This document shows, piece by piece, positions 17,364 through 27,436 of a stretch of DNA of 64,000 nucleotides; position 1 is the first letter of the stretch, and every line of letters begins with the position of its first letter. The stretch covers positions 124,001 through 188,000 of the forward strand of contig NZ_JADFBX010000007.1 in the NCBI RefSeq assembly GCF_015223055.1, read 5' to 3'. Made by a program: the position numbers and the translations under genes. The stretch comes from Pedobacter sp. MC2016-24 (GTDB lineage Bacteria; Bacteroidota; Bacteroidia; Sphingobacteriales; Sphingobacteriaceae). The notes below the pieces were generated by a model. It was not told the origin of the DNA and made no database searches. It worked only from the letters and a program-made list of their open reading frames with translations.

Positions 17364-18572
17364 ATGAAACATCTTATCATTTTTATAGGTCTTTTTCTAA
17401 TCGTTATTGTGACGAGCTGCGAAAAGCAACAGACTGATTTCCGGGACTTTTTTGGTGGTCATGAAATTACCTATACAGGTAGTGCAGGCGAAGTGCTTAC
17501 CCGGACCGGAAATTTGAGGACACAGTTGAAATGGAAATCGAGTTCCGATCCAAGTATTGTCAAGTATGTGGTTTACTGGAACAATAGAACAGATTCTCAG
17601 GTAGTGGCCATTACCGGGAAAACAGACAGCATTTTTGTCACCATTCCTAACCTGCAGGAATTTGTATATTCATTTACCATTTATTCTTACGATAGCAAAG
17701 GCAATAAATCTGTTCCAAAGCAGGTAAATAATATAAAGGTCTATGGGCCGACTTATAAAAATTCTTTGCTAAACCGGGCATATAATGTAGCCGATCCATA
17801 TCTTTTAAATTCAGATGGATCGGTTACACTGAATTTCATTACTCCGGATACGATAAATATCGGTACCGTGATTAAGTATACCAATACTTCAGGAAATACA
17901 GTGCAACAAACGCTTGCCCCTCAAAATAACGCAATTGTGCTCCCCAACTATAAATTGGGTACCGAAATACAATACCTTTCTTCTTATGTACCGGAAAGAA
18001 ATTCACTGGATGTTTTTACTGTAGCTACCAGCTCTGTTTTTCCAAGGGTGTACAGTTATGTGCTGTGCGACAGGTCATTGTTTAAAGAAGTGCATTTGCC
18101 AAATGATGTGGGTACTTATGAATCCGGCACGAGTATCAGTAAGCTGTGGGACGGTAGTGTAGGACCACAAGGTTATCCAAATATCTTCCACAGTAACGGA
18201 AGTGGTGGCATGCCGCACACACTGACATTTGATCTTGGAAAAGTATACGATAACCTTTCGCGTATTGAAGAGACTGGAAGGGATTGCTGCAATAATCCGG
18301 ACAATTTTGAGGTATGGGGGATCGCAGACATTACAAATGCGGCAACCACGCTTCCTTCAAACGCCTCGGGATGGAAGGATGAGTCTATTGCAAAGGGCTG
18401 GACTTTACTCAAAGAAGTATTGCGGACTGACGATGGAAAAAATGCTTACACTACTGAGCTTGACAACAACGGCAAACCCATTCGGTACATCAGAATCCGG
18501 ATCAAACATGTAACCACCAATGATGGAAATTATAGTAACATGAGTGAAATCAGATTGTGGAATAAGCAATAA
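17364..18572 (+). CDS. surface lipoprotein with DUF4998-like and discoidin-like domains
   Basis: The start is chosen at ATG 17364, which gives a clean lipoprotein signal (MKHLIIFIGL, lipobox VTSC, Cys19); an in-frame TTG at 17337 would add nine polar residues. The product has 402 residues. The N-terminal ~200 residues resemble DUF4998 (fibronectin-like repeats: LKWKSSSDPSIVKYVVYWNN). The C-terminal ~170 residues resemble an F5/8 discoidin-type fold (MPHTLTFDLGKVYDNLSRIE, PIRYIRIRIKHV, NMSEIRLW). It is probably a second surface glycan-binding lipoprotein of the same PUL and is paired with the preceding gene in many Bacteroidota loci. Confidence 0.8.
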   Translation: MKHLIIFIGLFLIVIVTSCEKQQTDFRDFFGGHEITYTGSAGEVLTRTGNLRTQLKWKSSSDPSIVKYVVYWNNRTDSQVVAITGKTDSIFVTIPNLQEFVYSFTIYSYDSKGNKSVPKQVNNIKVYGPTYKNSLLNRAYNVADPYLLNSDGSVTLNFITPDTINIGTVIKYTNTSGNTVQQTLAPQNNAIVLPNYKLGTEIQYLSSYVPERNSLDVFTVATSSVFPRVYSYVLCDRSLFKEVHLPNDVGTYESGTSISKLWDGSVGPQGYPNIFHSNGSGGMPHTLTFDLGKVYDNLSRIEETGRDCCNNPDNFEVWGIADITNAATTLPSNASGWKDESIAKGWTLLKEVLRTDDGKNAYTTELDNNGKPIRYIRIRIKHVTTNDGNYSNMSEIRLWNKQ

Positions 18573-18598
18573 AATACTGACCCCATTAAAGATTGGTA

Positions 18599-20779
18599 AT
18601 GATTATTAAAAAGAAAACACTGAATTTATGGATGATGTTCTTGCTGACTGCTGCTTTTTCAAAAGCACAGGTCAGCAAGAATTTAAAAGTTTGGGACAAT
18701 AAACCGGCAAAAGACTGGATGACACAAGCCTACCCAATTGGCAATGGCAAATTGGGCGGTATGGTTTTTGGTGGCATAGCCGAAGAACACATCCAGTTCA
18801 ACGAGAGCAGTTTGTGGACTGGCGATGAACAGGAAACAGGTGCCTACCAGGCTTTTGGAGATATTTTTATGGACTTCAAAAACATTGATGAAAGTAAAGC
18901 AACTCAGTACAAGCGGGAGCTCAATTTAAATGATGCGCTTCATCAGATCAATTACCAGTACAATAACCAATCTTATAACAGAACCTATTTTTCCAGTAAT
19001 CCAGATCAGGTTTTGGTTTGCCACTATACAGCGAAAGCAACAAAATCCTATTCGTTAACCATCAGACTTAAAGATGCGCATGCCGGTAAAACGCAGGCGG
19101 GTAAAGAGCAGCTTACCTTTAGCGGAACTTTGGATAACGGATTGAAATATGCTGCGGCTTTAACGATTAAACACGATGGCGGTACTTTATCTGTAGATAA
19201 AGATGCTGAAGGTAACAGCCAAATCCATTTGGAAGGTGCCAATACATTTACCTTATTCCTGTCGGCCGCAACTGACTATCTGAATCAAAGCGCTAAACAT
19301 TGGAAGGGCAAAAATCCACAGGAAATTGTAGCTATAAATTTAAGAAATGCGGTAGCTAAAAAATATGAGGACTTGAAGAATAACCACGTAAGGGATTATC
19401 AAAATCTTTTTAACCGGGTTGCCATACAAATTGGGGATAATCAGATGAATGATCAGGTCCCTACGGTTCAGCAAATTGTGAATTACAAGAAAAATACAAA
19501 CCCCGACTTAGAAACCCTCTTGTTTCAATATGGCCGGTATTTGCTGATCAGTTCCTCCAGGAAAGGTGGTTTACCAGCCAATTTGCAAGGTCTGTGGAAC
19601 AACAGCAACAATCCGCCCTGGCGTTCAGATTACCACTCAAACATCAATATCCAGATGAACTACTGGCCAGCCGAACCAACAAATTTAGCCGAAAGTAATG
19701 TTCCGTATGTAGATTACATCAACAGCATGAGGGAGGTTAAAAAGAAAAACACACAAAAGCAATATCCTGGTGTTCGTGGTTGGACTGTAAAAACAGAAAA
19801 CAATATTTTTGGTGGCGAAAGCTTTTTATGGAATACCCCTGGAAGCGCCTGGTACGCTCAGGCATTGTGGGATCATTATGCTTTTAATCAGGATAAAATC
19901 TATCTGAAAACATTCGCTTATCCCATTTTAAAAGAGATTTCTGAGTTTTGGGATGATCATTTGAAACGCAGACCTGATGGCACCATTGTAGCACCCAATG
20001 GCTGGTCCCCAGAACATGGCCCTACAGAGGACGGTGTAAGTTATGATCAGCAAATTGTATATGATCTTTTCACCAATTATATGGAGGCCGCAGACTCCTT
20101 AAAAATAGATGCAGACTATCGCAGTCACATCGCGAAGCTTAGAGACGGACTTTTAAAGCCTAAAATTGGTAAATGGGGGCAATTACAGGAGTGGGAAACG
20201 GATAAAGATGATCCGAATGATAAACATCGGCACGCCTCACATCTATTTGCACTGCATCCGGGCAGGCAAATTAGCGTAACTAAAACACCAGAACTGGCGC
20301 GAGCGGCTGAAGTGAGTCTGGCCGCCAGGGGCGATGAATCTACTGGTTGGTCTATGGCCTGGAAAATGAATTTTTGGGCCAGGTTACATCATGGAAACCA
20401 CGCCTATACAATTTTAAAAAACTTCATTACGCTGGTTGGTGGTGAAGGCATAGATTATAACCAGGGCGGTGGTATTTATGCCAACTTGCTTTGTGCACAT
20501 CCACCTTTTCAGATTGATGGAAATTTTGGATATACGGCAGGTGTGGCAGAAATGCTATTGCAAAGCCAGGAAGGTTTCATCGATTTTTTACCGGCCATTC
20601 CTGATCAATGGAAAAGTTCAGGTGAAGTTAAAGGCTTAAAAGTCAGAGGTAACGTTACTGTAGGTTTTAAGTGGGTACATGGGAAAGTAATCAGTTACAG
20701 TTTAACTGGACCAAGAGCCTCAACCATAAAAATAAAACTAAACGGAATTTTTAAAACGGTTAAAGTAAAGAAAGTATAG
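18599..20779 (+). CDS. GH95 alpha-L-fucosidase / alpha-L-galactosidase, copy 1
   Basis: 726 residues from ATG 18599 (an in-frame TTG lies 6 bp upstream), with a signal peptide ending SKAQ. GH95 layout: N-terminal beta domain (AYPIGNGKLGGMVFGG), (alpha/alpha)6 barrel, C-terminal beta domain. Residues aligned by eye to the Bifidobacterium AfcA active site are all present: Asn348 and Asn350 in SNINIQMNYWP, Glu531 in GQLQEW, Asp640 in FQIDGNFGYTAG. It is an inverting exo-enzyme releasing terminal alpha-L-fucose or alpha-L-galactose. Its stop overlaps a GTG of the next gene, a second GH95, so the two are translationally adjacent. Confidence 0.95.
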   Translation: MIIKKKTLNLWMMFLLTAAFSKAQVSKNLKVWDNKPAKDWMTQAYPIGNGKLGGMVFGGIAEEHIQFNESSLWTGDEQETGAYQAFGDIFMDFKNIDESKATQYKRELNLNDALHQINYQYNNQSYNRTYFSSNPDQVLVCHYTAKATKSYSLTIRLKDAHAGKTQAGKEQLTFSGTLDNGLKYAAALTIKHDGGTLSVDKDAEGNSQIHLEGANTFTLFLSAATDYLNQSAKHWKGKNPQEIVAINLRNAVAKKYEDLKNNHVRDYQNLFNRVAIQIGDNQMNDQVPTVQQIVNYKKNTNPDLETLLFQYGRYLLISSSRKGGLPANLQGLWNNSNNPPWRSDYHSNINIQMNYWPAEPTNLAESNVPYVDYINSMREVKKKNTQKQYPGVRGWTVKTENNIFGGESFLWNTPGSAWYAQALWDHYAFNQDKIYLKTFAYPILKEISEFWDDHLKRRPDGTIVAPNGWSPEHGPTEDGVSYDQQIVYDLFTNYMEAADSLKIDADYRSHIAKLRDGLLKPKIGKWGQLQEWETDKDDPNDKHRHASHLFALHPGRQISVTKTPELARAAEVSLAARGDESTGWSMAWKMNFWARLHHGNHAYTILKNFITLVGGEGIDYNQGGGIYANLLCAHPPFQIDGNFGYTAGVAEMLLQSQEGFIDFLPAIPDQWKSSGEVKGLKVRGNVTVGFKWVHGKVISYSLTGPRASTIKIKLNGIFKTVKVKKV

Positions 20780-20781
20780 TG

Positions 20782-23109
20782 ATGTTGAGAAATGTTTTCA
20801 TCCTGATATTGACCTGTTGTGCAACAACTATTTTGGCGCAACAGCCACTGAGGCTATGGTATAAGGAACCGGCAAAAATATGGGAGGAAACACTTCCTCT
20901 AGGAAACGGACGATTGGGTATGACTCCTGACGGCGGAGTGTCAAAAGAAAAAATAGTATTGAACGACATCACCTTGTGGTCTGGCGGTCCGCAGGATGCC
21001 AATAATTATGAAGCCTATAAAAGTTTACCTCAAATACGGCAACTTATTTTAGATGGAAAAAATGATGAGGCCCAGGATCTGGTAAATAAAGATTTTGTGT
21101 GTAAAGGACCTGGTTCCGGCGGTGCACAATGGGGGAAATATCAAACCCTTGGTGCTTTAGAACTGGAGTTTAACTATCAGGGCATCGGTTCCAAAGCACC
21201 TGTAGCCAAACAGTACCATCGGGAATTGTCATTGGATCAGGCTGTGGCCAGTTGCAGTTTCCAGATAAATGGTGTGACTTATAAAAGGGAGTACCTGAGC
21301 AGTTTCGACGACGATGTAAACGTGATCCGCCTGACTGCTGATCGGCCTGGTCAGTTGAATTTTAAAATTATGCTCAACAGACCTGAAAGATTTAGGGTAA
21401 AGACGGAGGGGAAGGAATTGCAAATGTTTGGACAGCTGGATAATGGTACTGATGGTAAAGGAATGCAGTACCTGGCCAGGGTTAATGCACAACTAAAAGG
21501 TGGAATATTGACTGCTGAAAGTAATGCATTGGTGATTAAAAATGCCACTGAAGTGACTATTTATATTGCTGCGGCAACAGATTTTAAAAATAATCCGTTT
21601 AAGGAAAATACAAAGAAAGTGCTTGCTGTAGCGCTTAAAAAATCTTACGCCCTACAGAAAAGCAGGCACATGGCAAACTATGCGCAGTTGTTCAAACGCG
21701 TCAGCATGGATATGGGGACTGGCAGTGCTTCAAATCTGCCCACAAATATCAGGTTAAATGATTTTTATAAGAACTTTGAACATGACCCTTCGCTTGTACC
21801 ACTGTTTTTTCAGTTTGGCCGGTACCTGACCATCAGCAGTACCCGGGTAGGCTTGTTACCGCCAAACCTGCAGGGCTTATGGGCCAAAGAAATCAATACG
21901 GCATGGAATGGAGATTATCACCTCGATGTCAATGTACAAATGAACCACTGGCCGGTTGAAGTCGCTAATCTTTCTGAACTGAACCTGCCTCTGGCAGAAC
22001 TGGTCAGGGGCCTGGTAAAACCTGGTGAAAGAACAGCAAAGGCCTATTATAATGCCGATGGTTGGATCGCACACGTGATTACCAATGTCTGGGGATTTAC
22101 CGAGCCAGGAGAAAGTGCTTCTTGGGGCGCTTCTAACGCGGGCTCTGGATGGTTATGTAACAATTTGTGGGAACACTATGCCTTTAGCCAGGACTTAAAC
22201 TATCTGAAAAGTATTTATCCCATATTGAAAGGTTCAGCTGAATTTTATAAAAGTGCACAGATTAAAGATCCAAAGTCCGGATGGCTCGTCACTTCACCTT
22301 CGGTTTCTCCAGAGAACACGTTTTATCTTCCTAATGGAAAAACAGCCAGTATTTCTATGGGGCCAACCATCGACAACCAGATTGTACGGGAATTGTTCGG
22401 TAACGTCATTACCGCATCAAAACTACTGAATGTTGATGCCGGATTTAGAAATGAATTGCAAGAGAAATTAAAATTAATACCGCCTGCAGGGGTCATCAGT
22501 AAAGATGGACGCATCCAGGAATGGCTGGAAGACTATAAAGAAACTGATCCTGAACACCGGCACATATCCCATTTGTACGGTTTGTATCCGGCATCATTAA
22601 TCAGTCCTCTTGCTACACCTGACCTGGCAGAAGCGGCAAAGAAAACATTGGAAGTCAGGGGCGACGACGGACCAAGCTGGACCATTGCCTATAAACTGTT
22701 GTTTTGGGCAAGGTTACAGGATGGCAACCGCGCCTTTAAATTGCTGAAGGAAATCTTAAAACCAACGTTGAGGACGGACATTAATTATGGCGCAGGCGGC
22801 GGGGTATATCCCAATATGCTGTCTGCCGGTCCGCCTTTTCAAATTGACGGCAATTTTGGCGCAACTGCGGGTATTGCTGAAATGCTTTTGCAAAGCCATG
22901 ATGGTTTTATCGAGTTGTTGCCTGCCTTACCCGATGCATGGAAAAGTACTGGAAATGTAAAAGGCCTGAAGGCAAGAGGTAATTTTACTGTAGATATGAC
23001 CTGGAAAGCGGGTAAGGTTGTCAGTTATCGCATTACATCACCGGTAGCAAAAAAGGTAAAGGTCAAGGTGAACGGGGTGCTTAGGGAAATTGTGGCGCAG
23101 CGTAGTTAA
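20782..23109 (+). CDS. GH95 family glycoside hydrolase, copy 2
   Basis: 775 residues from ATG 20782, two bases after the stop of the first GH95; a GTG at 20779 overlaps that stop and is less likely. The signal peptide ends ILAQQ. GH95 landmarks: LPLGNGRLGM, NLQGLWAKEINTAWNGDYH, IQEW with Glu580, FQIDGNFGATAG with Asp689. The Asn-x-Asn of the active site reads Asp382-Val-Asn384 (LDVNVQMNHWP), so the first Asn is Asp here. The two copies are clearly diverged rather than a recent duplication and probably cleave different linkages or sugars (fucose versus L-galactose). Confidence 0.94.
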   Translation: MLRNVFILILTCCATTILAQQPLRLWYKEPAKIWEETLPLGNGRLGMTPDGGVSKEKIVLNDITLWSGGPQDANNYEAYKSLPQIRQLILDGKNDEAQDLVNKDFVCKGPGSGGAQWGKYQTLGALELEFNYQGIGSKAPVAKQYHRELSLDQAVASCSFQINGVTYKREYLSSFDDDVNVIRLTADRPGQLNFKIMLNRPERFRVKTEGKELQMFGQLDNGTDGKGMQYLARVNAQLKGGILTAESNALVIKNATEVTIYIAAATDFKNNPFKENTKKVLAVALKKSYALQKSRHMANYAQLFKRVSMDMGTGSASNLPTNIRLNDFYKNFEHDPSLVPLFFQFGRYLTISSTRVGLLPPNLQGLWAKEINTAWNGDYHLDVNVQMNHWPVEVANLSELNLPLAELVRGLVKPGERTAKAYYNADGWIAHVITNVWGFTEPGESASWGASNAGSGWLCNNLWEHYAFSQDLNYLKSIYPILKGSAEFYKSAQIKDPKSGWLVTSPSVSPENTFYLPNGKTASISMGPTIDNQIVRELFGNVITASKLLNVDAGFRNELQEKLKLIPPAGVISKDGRIQEWLEDYKETDPEHRHISHLYGLYPASLISPLATPDLAEAAKKTLEVRGDDGPSWTIAYKLLFWARLQDGNRAFKLLKEILKPTLRTDINYGAGGGVYPNMLSAGPPFQIDGNFGATAGIAEMLLQSHDGFIELLPALPDAWKSTGNVKGLKARGNFTVDMTWKAGKVVSYRITSPVAKKVKVKVNGVLREIVAQRS

Positions 23110-23125
23110 TCAAATTCAAGTTTCG

Positions 23126-23140
23126 ACACACACACACACA
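23126..23140 (+). repeat. (AC)7 dinucleotide tract abutting a start codon
   Basis: ACACACACACACACA occupies 23126-23140 and the ATG of the next gene starts at 23142, so the tract fills the ribosome-binding spacer. Slippage would change leader length. No other CA tract of this length was noticed in the window. Confidence 0.8.
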
Positions 23141-23141
23141 A

Positions 23142-25169
23142 ATGATAAATAACATGATTAAAAACAAAGTATTTCTCTGCTTGTTCTTCCTGATTTTCCT
23201 GTTGAACCATGCTGGGGCGGTGACCTTTAAATTTGGTAAATCGGGAAGAATAGACTACAACCTGAAATCGGGTACATTTAATGTTTTTCAGGACACAGAA
23301 GCATTCCTCAAAAATGGCTTTTCTTCCTTTAAAGAAAAAGATCATGTCTACAATTCAAAAGACTATACGAACCGTAAATATTCTAGCCAATACCTGTCAG
23401 ATGCCTTGGGTAAAGGATTGAAGCATGTAATTGAGCTGACGGGAGCCGGAATGCCCACAATGAAACAGGTGTTTTATACCTATGAGGCATTGCCTTATTT
23501 TCTATGTGAAATCGAAATCTCAGGTGTAGGTTTAAGTAGTAATGAAATGATTCCCCTGCAGGGGGCATTTCCGCTATTTGGAAATGAAAATGAAATCAGA
23601 AGTGTGTTTGTCCCTTTCGATAACGACACTTTTATCCGATATAACGCCAGGCAGTTGCGCAAAAATGAAGGTCAGACCAGTGCCGAAGTTGGCGTGGTTT
23701 ACCATACCTTGTCTGCCAAAGGATTGGTTTCCGGTTCCTTAAATCACCGCAACTGGAAAACCGGGGTAATGACAGGTTTGGATGTTCCCGGGCAGGTAAG
23801 CATCAGTGTCAAGGCGGGCTTTACTGAAAAGAGCATCACAAGGGATGACCTCCCGCATGGTGCTCTGACCGGCAATGTGATCAAATCACCAATGATTTTT
23901 TATGGTTTGTTTAAGGACTGGAGGTTAGGTATGGAACTATATGCCAAAGCAAACAGACTTGTAGAAACACCAATTGTTTTCCCCTGGAAAGACGCTACGC
24001 CAATGACCTGGAACAGCTGGGGAGTCATGCAGGAAAAAATCTCTTATGATAAGATCATCAGTGTAACCGATTTCTTTGCCGATAGCCTTAAAACTTTTAG
24101 AAGTGAAGGTACTTTATTTATTGACCTGGATTCTTATTGGGACAATATGCTCAAAGGTGGATTGGAAGGAGACTACTCCAAATTAAAGGAATTTGCAGGT
24201 TATGTTAAAAAACGCGGAATGAAGCCTGGTATTTATTGGGCACCATTTACCGACTGGGGTTTTGGTTCAGGACCGTCAAGAAGGGCAGAGGGCGGGAATT
24301 ACACCTTTGGAGAGCTATGGACAAAAGTAGGCAAGGGATACAATGACATAGATGGTGCGCGGGCACTGGATCCTACACATCCGGGTACACAGCAAAGGAT
24401 TGCCTTGGTAATCGGTAAACTTAAGGAATGCGGATTTGAAATGATCAAAATTGATTTCCTCGGGCATGCTTCAGTAGAATCAGATCATTTTTACGATCCT
24501 AAAGTGAGTACAGGCATGCAGGCCTATGAACAGGGCATGTCTTTTCTCCTGAAACAACTGGATGGTAAAATGCTGGTATATGCCGCAATTTCTCCAACCA
24601 TGGCCTCTGGCAGATACATTCATACCAGGAGGATTGCCTGCGATGCATTTAAATCTATAGATGATGCGAAATACACCTTAAATAGCGTAACCTATGGCTG
24701 GTGGCAAACCTACCTGTATGATTATATTGATGCAGATCATGTGGTATTGGGCACTGAAAACCTGGGTGTCAATAAGATTCGCACGCTTTCTGCAATCGTC
24801 ACTGGAACAATCACTGTCGGGGATGATTTTTCTGCAAAAGGCCAGTGGACTGACCGTGCTAAAATCCTGTTTGGAAACCAGCAATTGTTGGAGGTAATCA
24901 AAGACGGTAAGGCTTTCAGACCGCTTGATCAGGATAAAGAAGTTTCAGAAATGTTTACTAAACTAGGCAAGGGCTTTAGTTACCTGGCATTATTTAACTA
25001 CGGACAGGAAGAAAAAACTTACCAGGTAACGGCCGCTTCATTAGGTTTGAAATCTTTTAATGGTTGTAAAATAACCGATGTTTTCAGCAATAAAAGTATG
25101 GCCATCCCCGATCAGAACAATTTCGTTGTCGCACCTGGAAATGCACTGCTAGTTAAAATCACACCATAA
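23142..25169 (+). CDS. divergent GH-D clan (GH36/GH27-like) glycoside hydrolase
   Basis: 675 residues with a signal peptide ending HAGA (a second Met at codon 5 could also start). An N-terminal beta-sandwich of about 250 residues is followed by a TIM barrel: MTWNSWGVM, TLFIDLDSYWDN, GMKPGIYWAPF, then MIKIDFLGHAS with the probable nucleophile Asp438. The likely acid/base is Asp501 in RRIACD, which keeps the Arg-x3-Asp spacing of GH27 (Arg497). A C-terminal beta domain ends NALLVKIT. This fits the clan GH-D fold, but it lacks the KWDxN of typical GH36 and the KYDYC of GH27. The sugar specificity is uncertain; alpha-galactosidase is the default guess. Confidence 0.75.
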   Translation: MINNMIKNKVFLCLFFLIFLLNHAGAVTFKFGKSGRIDYNLKSGTFNVFQDTEAFLKNGFSSFKEKDHVYNSKDYTNRKYSSQYLSDALGKGLKHVIELTGAGMPTMKQVFYTYEALPYFLCEIEISGVGLSSNEMIPLQGAFPLFGNENEIRSVFVPFDNDTFIRYNARQLRKNEGQTSAEVGVVYHTLSAKGLVSGSLNHRNWKTGVMTGLDVPGQVSISVKAGFTEKSITRDDLPHGALTGNVIKSPMIFYGLFKDWRLGMELYAKANRLVETPIVFPWKDATPMTWNSWGVMQEKISYDKIISVTDFFADSLKTFRSEGTLFIDLDSYWDNMLKGGLEGDYSKLKEFAGYVKKRGMKPGIYWAPFTDWGFGSGPSRRAEGGNYTFGELWTKVGKGYNDIDGARALDPTHPGTQQRIALVIGKLKECGFEMIKIDFLGHASVESDHFYDPKVSTGMQAYEQGMSFLLKQLDGKMLVYAAISPTMASGRYIHTRRIACDAFKSIDDAKYTLNSVTYGWWQTYLYDYIDADHVVLGTENLGVNKIRTLSAIVTGTITVGDDFSAKGQWTDRAKILFGNQQLLEVIKDGKAFRPLDQDKEVSEMFTKLGKGFSYLALFNYGQEEKTYQVTAASLGLKSFNGCKITDVFSNKSMAIPDQNNFVVAPGNALLVKITP

Positions 25170-25198
25170 CAATTATACACATCTAGTCACCTTATATT

Positions 25199-27406
25199 AT
25201 GTTAAAAATCACATTGAAGCCCAAACTTTTCTCTTTTTATCTGGTCCCCGTTTTATTTACGTTTTTTGTTACAGGTTTACAGGCACAGACGATCATTGCT
25301 ATAGAAACCCGGAGCAATGCACTGGTACTGAAATCAGAGGCAAATAAAGATCTTGGAACAATTTATTTTGGCAAAAAGCTAACCGACAAAACCGAATACG
25401 AACAGGTACCTGGTACTTATAAACAGACTGAAGATTATACCCGGGTACTGAATGCAGCTTATACCGCATCAGGCTCCCGAAATTTGGTCGAACCGGCAAT
25501 TTCGGTAACCCATGCAGATGGCAATAACTCACTGGATCTAAAATATCTAAGCCACCAGCGTACCCAGGTTAATGAAAATATTGCTTTATGGAGCATTGTG
25601 CTACAAGATCCGGTGTACGATTTCCAGGTTACGCTATACTATAAAGTTTTTTACAAGGAAGACGTAATTGAGCAATGGGCCTCGATCAAACACAATGAAA
25701 AGGGAAACGTCATCCTTCATAAATATGCTTCGGCAAACCTCCATATCAAGGGCTCTGGATATTTTTTAAACCAGTACCATGGCGACTGGGCGAAGGAAAT
25801 GCAACCTGAAGAGTCGAAGCTGACTCATGGAATTAAAACCTTGGATTCTAAACTTGGTACCAGGGCAAATCTGTTCCAACCACCTGTTTTTATGGTCTCT
25901 ATCGATAAACCGGCAACGGAAAATGAAGGGCAGGTGTTGTTTGGTCTGCTTGAATATAGCGGTAATTTCCGTACAGATCTTGAAGTAGATTACCAGGATA
26001 ACCTGCGGATCATTTCAGGCATCAATAACTATGCTTCCCCATATACTTTAAAGCCCAATGAAGCATTTGTGACCCCTGTATTCCTCACTACATTATCCGC
26101 TGAAGGAAAAGGCGCGGCCAGCAGAAATTTACACAATTGGGCAAGAAAATATAAATTATTGGATGGAGAAGGAAATCGGTTAACCTTGCTGAACAATTGG
26201 GAGGCTACCTATTTTGATTTCAACGAGCAAAAACTTGCTGATCTTTTAAAGGACACTAAAAAACTGGGCGTGGATCTGTTTTTGTTAGATGATGGCTGGT
26301 TTGCCAATAAATATCCGCGTAATGGCGATGTCGCAGGACTTGGAGATTGGGAAGAAAATAAAGAAAAACTGCCGAATGGGATCTCATCCTTGGTTAAGGA
26401 AGCTAAAAATAACCAGGTGAAATTTGGAATCTGGATAGAGCCTGAAATGGTTAATCCAAAAAGCCAGTTGTATGAGCAACATCCCGACTGGATCATCAAA
26501 CAACCTAAAAGAGCGGAACACTATTTCAGAAACCAATTGGTATTGGATTTAACCAATCCAAAGGTGCAGGACTTTGTATATGGCGTGGTTGATGGTCTTT
26601 TTACCAAAAACCCTGAACTTGCTTACATCAAATGGGATTGTAATGCTGTAATTTACAATGCACATTCTGCAACACTTAAAAACCAGTCACATTTTTATAT
26701 TGAATATGTAAGGGGATTGTATAAAGTATTGGAGCGCATCAGGGCGAAATATCCTAAAGTGCCTATGATGCTATGCTCTGGTGGTGGCGGTCGCGTAGAT
26801 TATGCTGCCCTGCAATATTTTACCGAGTTTTGGCCAAGTGACAATACCGATCCTTTGGAACGCATCTTCATGCAATGGGAGTATTCCTATTTCTATCCCG
26901 CCATTGCAAGTTCAAACCACGTTACGGATTGGGGTAAACAGCCAATTAAATTCCGTACAGATGTAGCCATGATGGGTAAGCTGGGATTTGATATTGTAGT
27001 CAGTCATCTGAATGAAAAAGATCTTCAGTATTGCAAGGATGCCATTAAAAATTATGATGCATTAAAATCAATCATCTGGCAGGGAGATCAGTATCGTCTC
27101 GCCAACCCCAGGGAAACAGGTATTGCTTCGATGTTGTATCTGAATGAAGGTAAGTCTGAGGGCGTAATTTTTAATTACCTTGCCAACAATAGATATGGTG
27201 CGGGGAGCAGTGCTCCGATTTTGTTAAAAGGCTTGGATCCAGTAAAAAAATATCGGATCCGTGAAATTAACCTGTATCCGGAAACCAAATCCACCATCCC
27301 TGCAGATCAGGTTTACTCTGGCGATTTTCTGATGAAAGTTGGTTTTAATCCCGAATTGAATTTGACAAGAACGAGTGTGATTCTAAAAATTGAAGAGTTG
27401 AAATAG
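25199..27406 (+). CDS. GH36 alpha-galactosidase
   Basis: 735 residues, signal peptide ending LQAQ. Typical GH36: N-terminal beta-supersandwich, barrel with LFLLDDGWFANKYPRNGDVAGLGDW split over two strands, GIWIEPEMVNPKSQLY, then IKWDCN with nucleophile Asp480, and FWPSDNTDP with acid/base Asp548. It is a retaining exo-alpha-D-galactosidase, periplasmic by its signal peptide. Expected substrates are alpha-1,6-galactosyl oligosaccharides or other alpha-Gal-capped chains. It sits 29 bp after the divergent GH-D gene and is the third of four likely sugar-releasing enzyme types in the operon. Confidence 0.95.
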   Translation: MLKITLKPKLFSFYLVPVLFTFFVTGLQAQTIIAIETRSNALVLKSEANKDLGTIYFGKKLTDKTEYEQVPGTYKQTEDYTRVLNAAYTASGSRNLVEPAISVTHADGNNSLDLKYLSHQRTQVNENIALWSIVLQDPVYDFQVTLYYKVFYKEDVIEQWASIKHNEKGNVILHKYASANLHIKGSGYFLNQYHGDWAKEMQPEESKLTHGIKTLDSKLGTRANLFQPPVFMVSIDKPATENEGQVLFGLLEYSGNFRTDLEVDYQDNLRIISGINNYASPYTLKPNEAFVTPVFLTTLSAEGKGAASRNLHNWARKYKLLDGEGNRLTLLNNWEATYFDFNEQKLADLLKDTKKLGVDLFLLDDGWFANKYPRNGDVAGLGDWEENKEKLPNGISSLVKEAKNNQVKFGIWIEPEMVNPKSQLYEQHPDWIIKQPKRAEHYFRNQLVLDLTNPKVQDFVYGVVDGLFTKNPELAYIKWDCNAVIYNAHSATLKNQSHFYIEYVRGLYKVLERIRAKYPKVPMMLCSGGGGRVDYAALQYFTEFWPSDNTDPLERIFMQWEYSYFYPAIASSNHVTDWGKQPIKFRTDVAMMGKLGFDIVVSHLNEKDLQYCKDAIKNYDALKSIIWQGDQYRLANPRETGIASMLYLNEGKSEGVIFNYLANNRYGAGSSAPILLKGLDPVKKYRIREINLYPETKSTIPADQVYSGDFLMKVGFNPELNLTRTSVILKIEELK

Positions 27407-27436
27407 TTAAATTGTCTCAAATTTAAACCAACGCAA

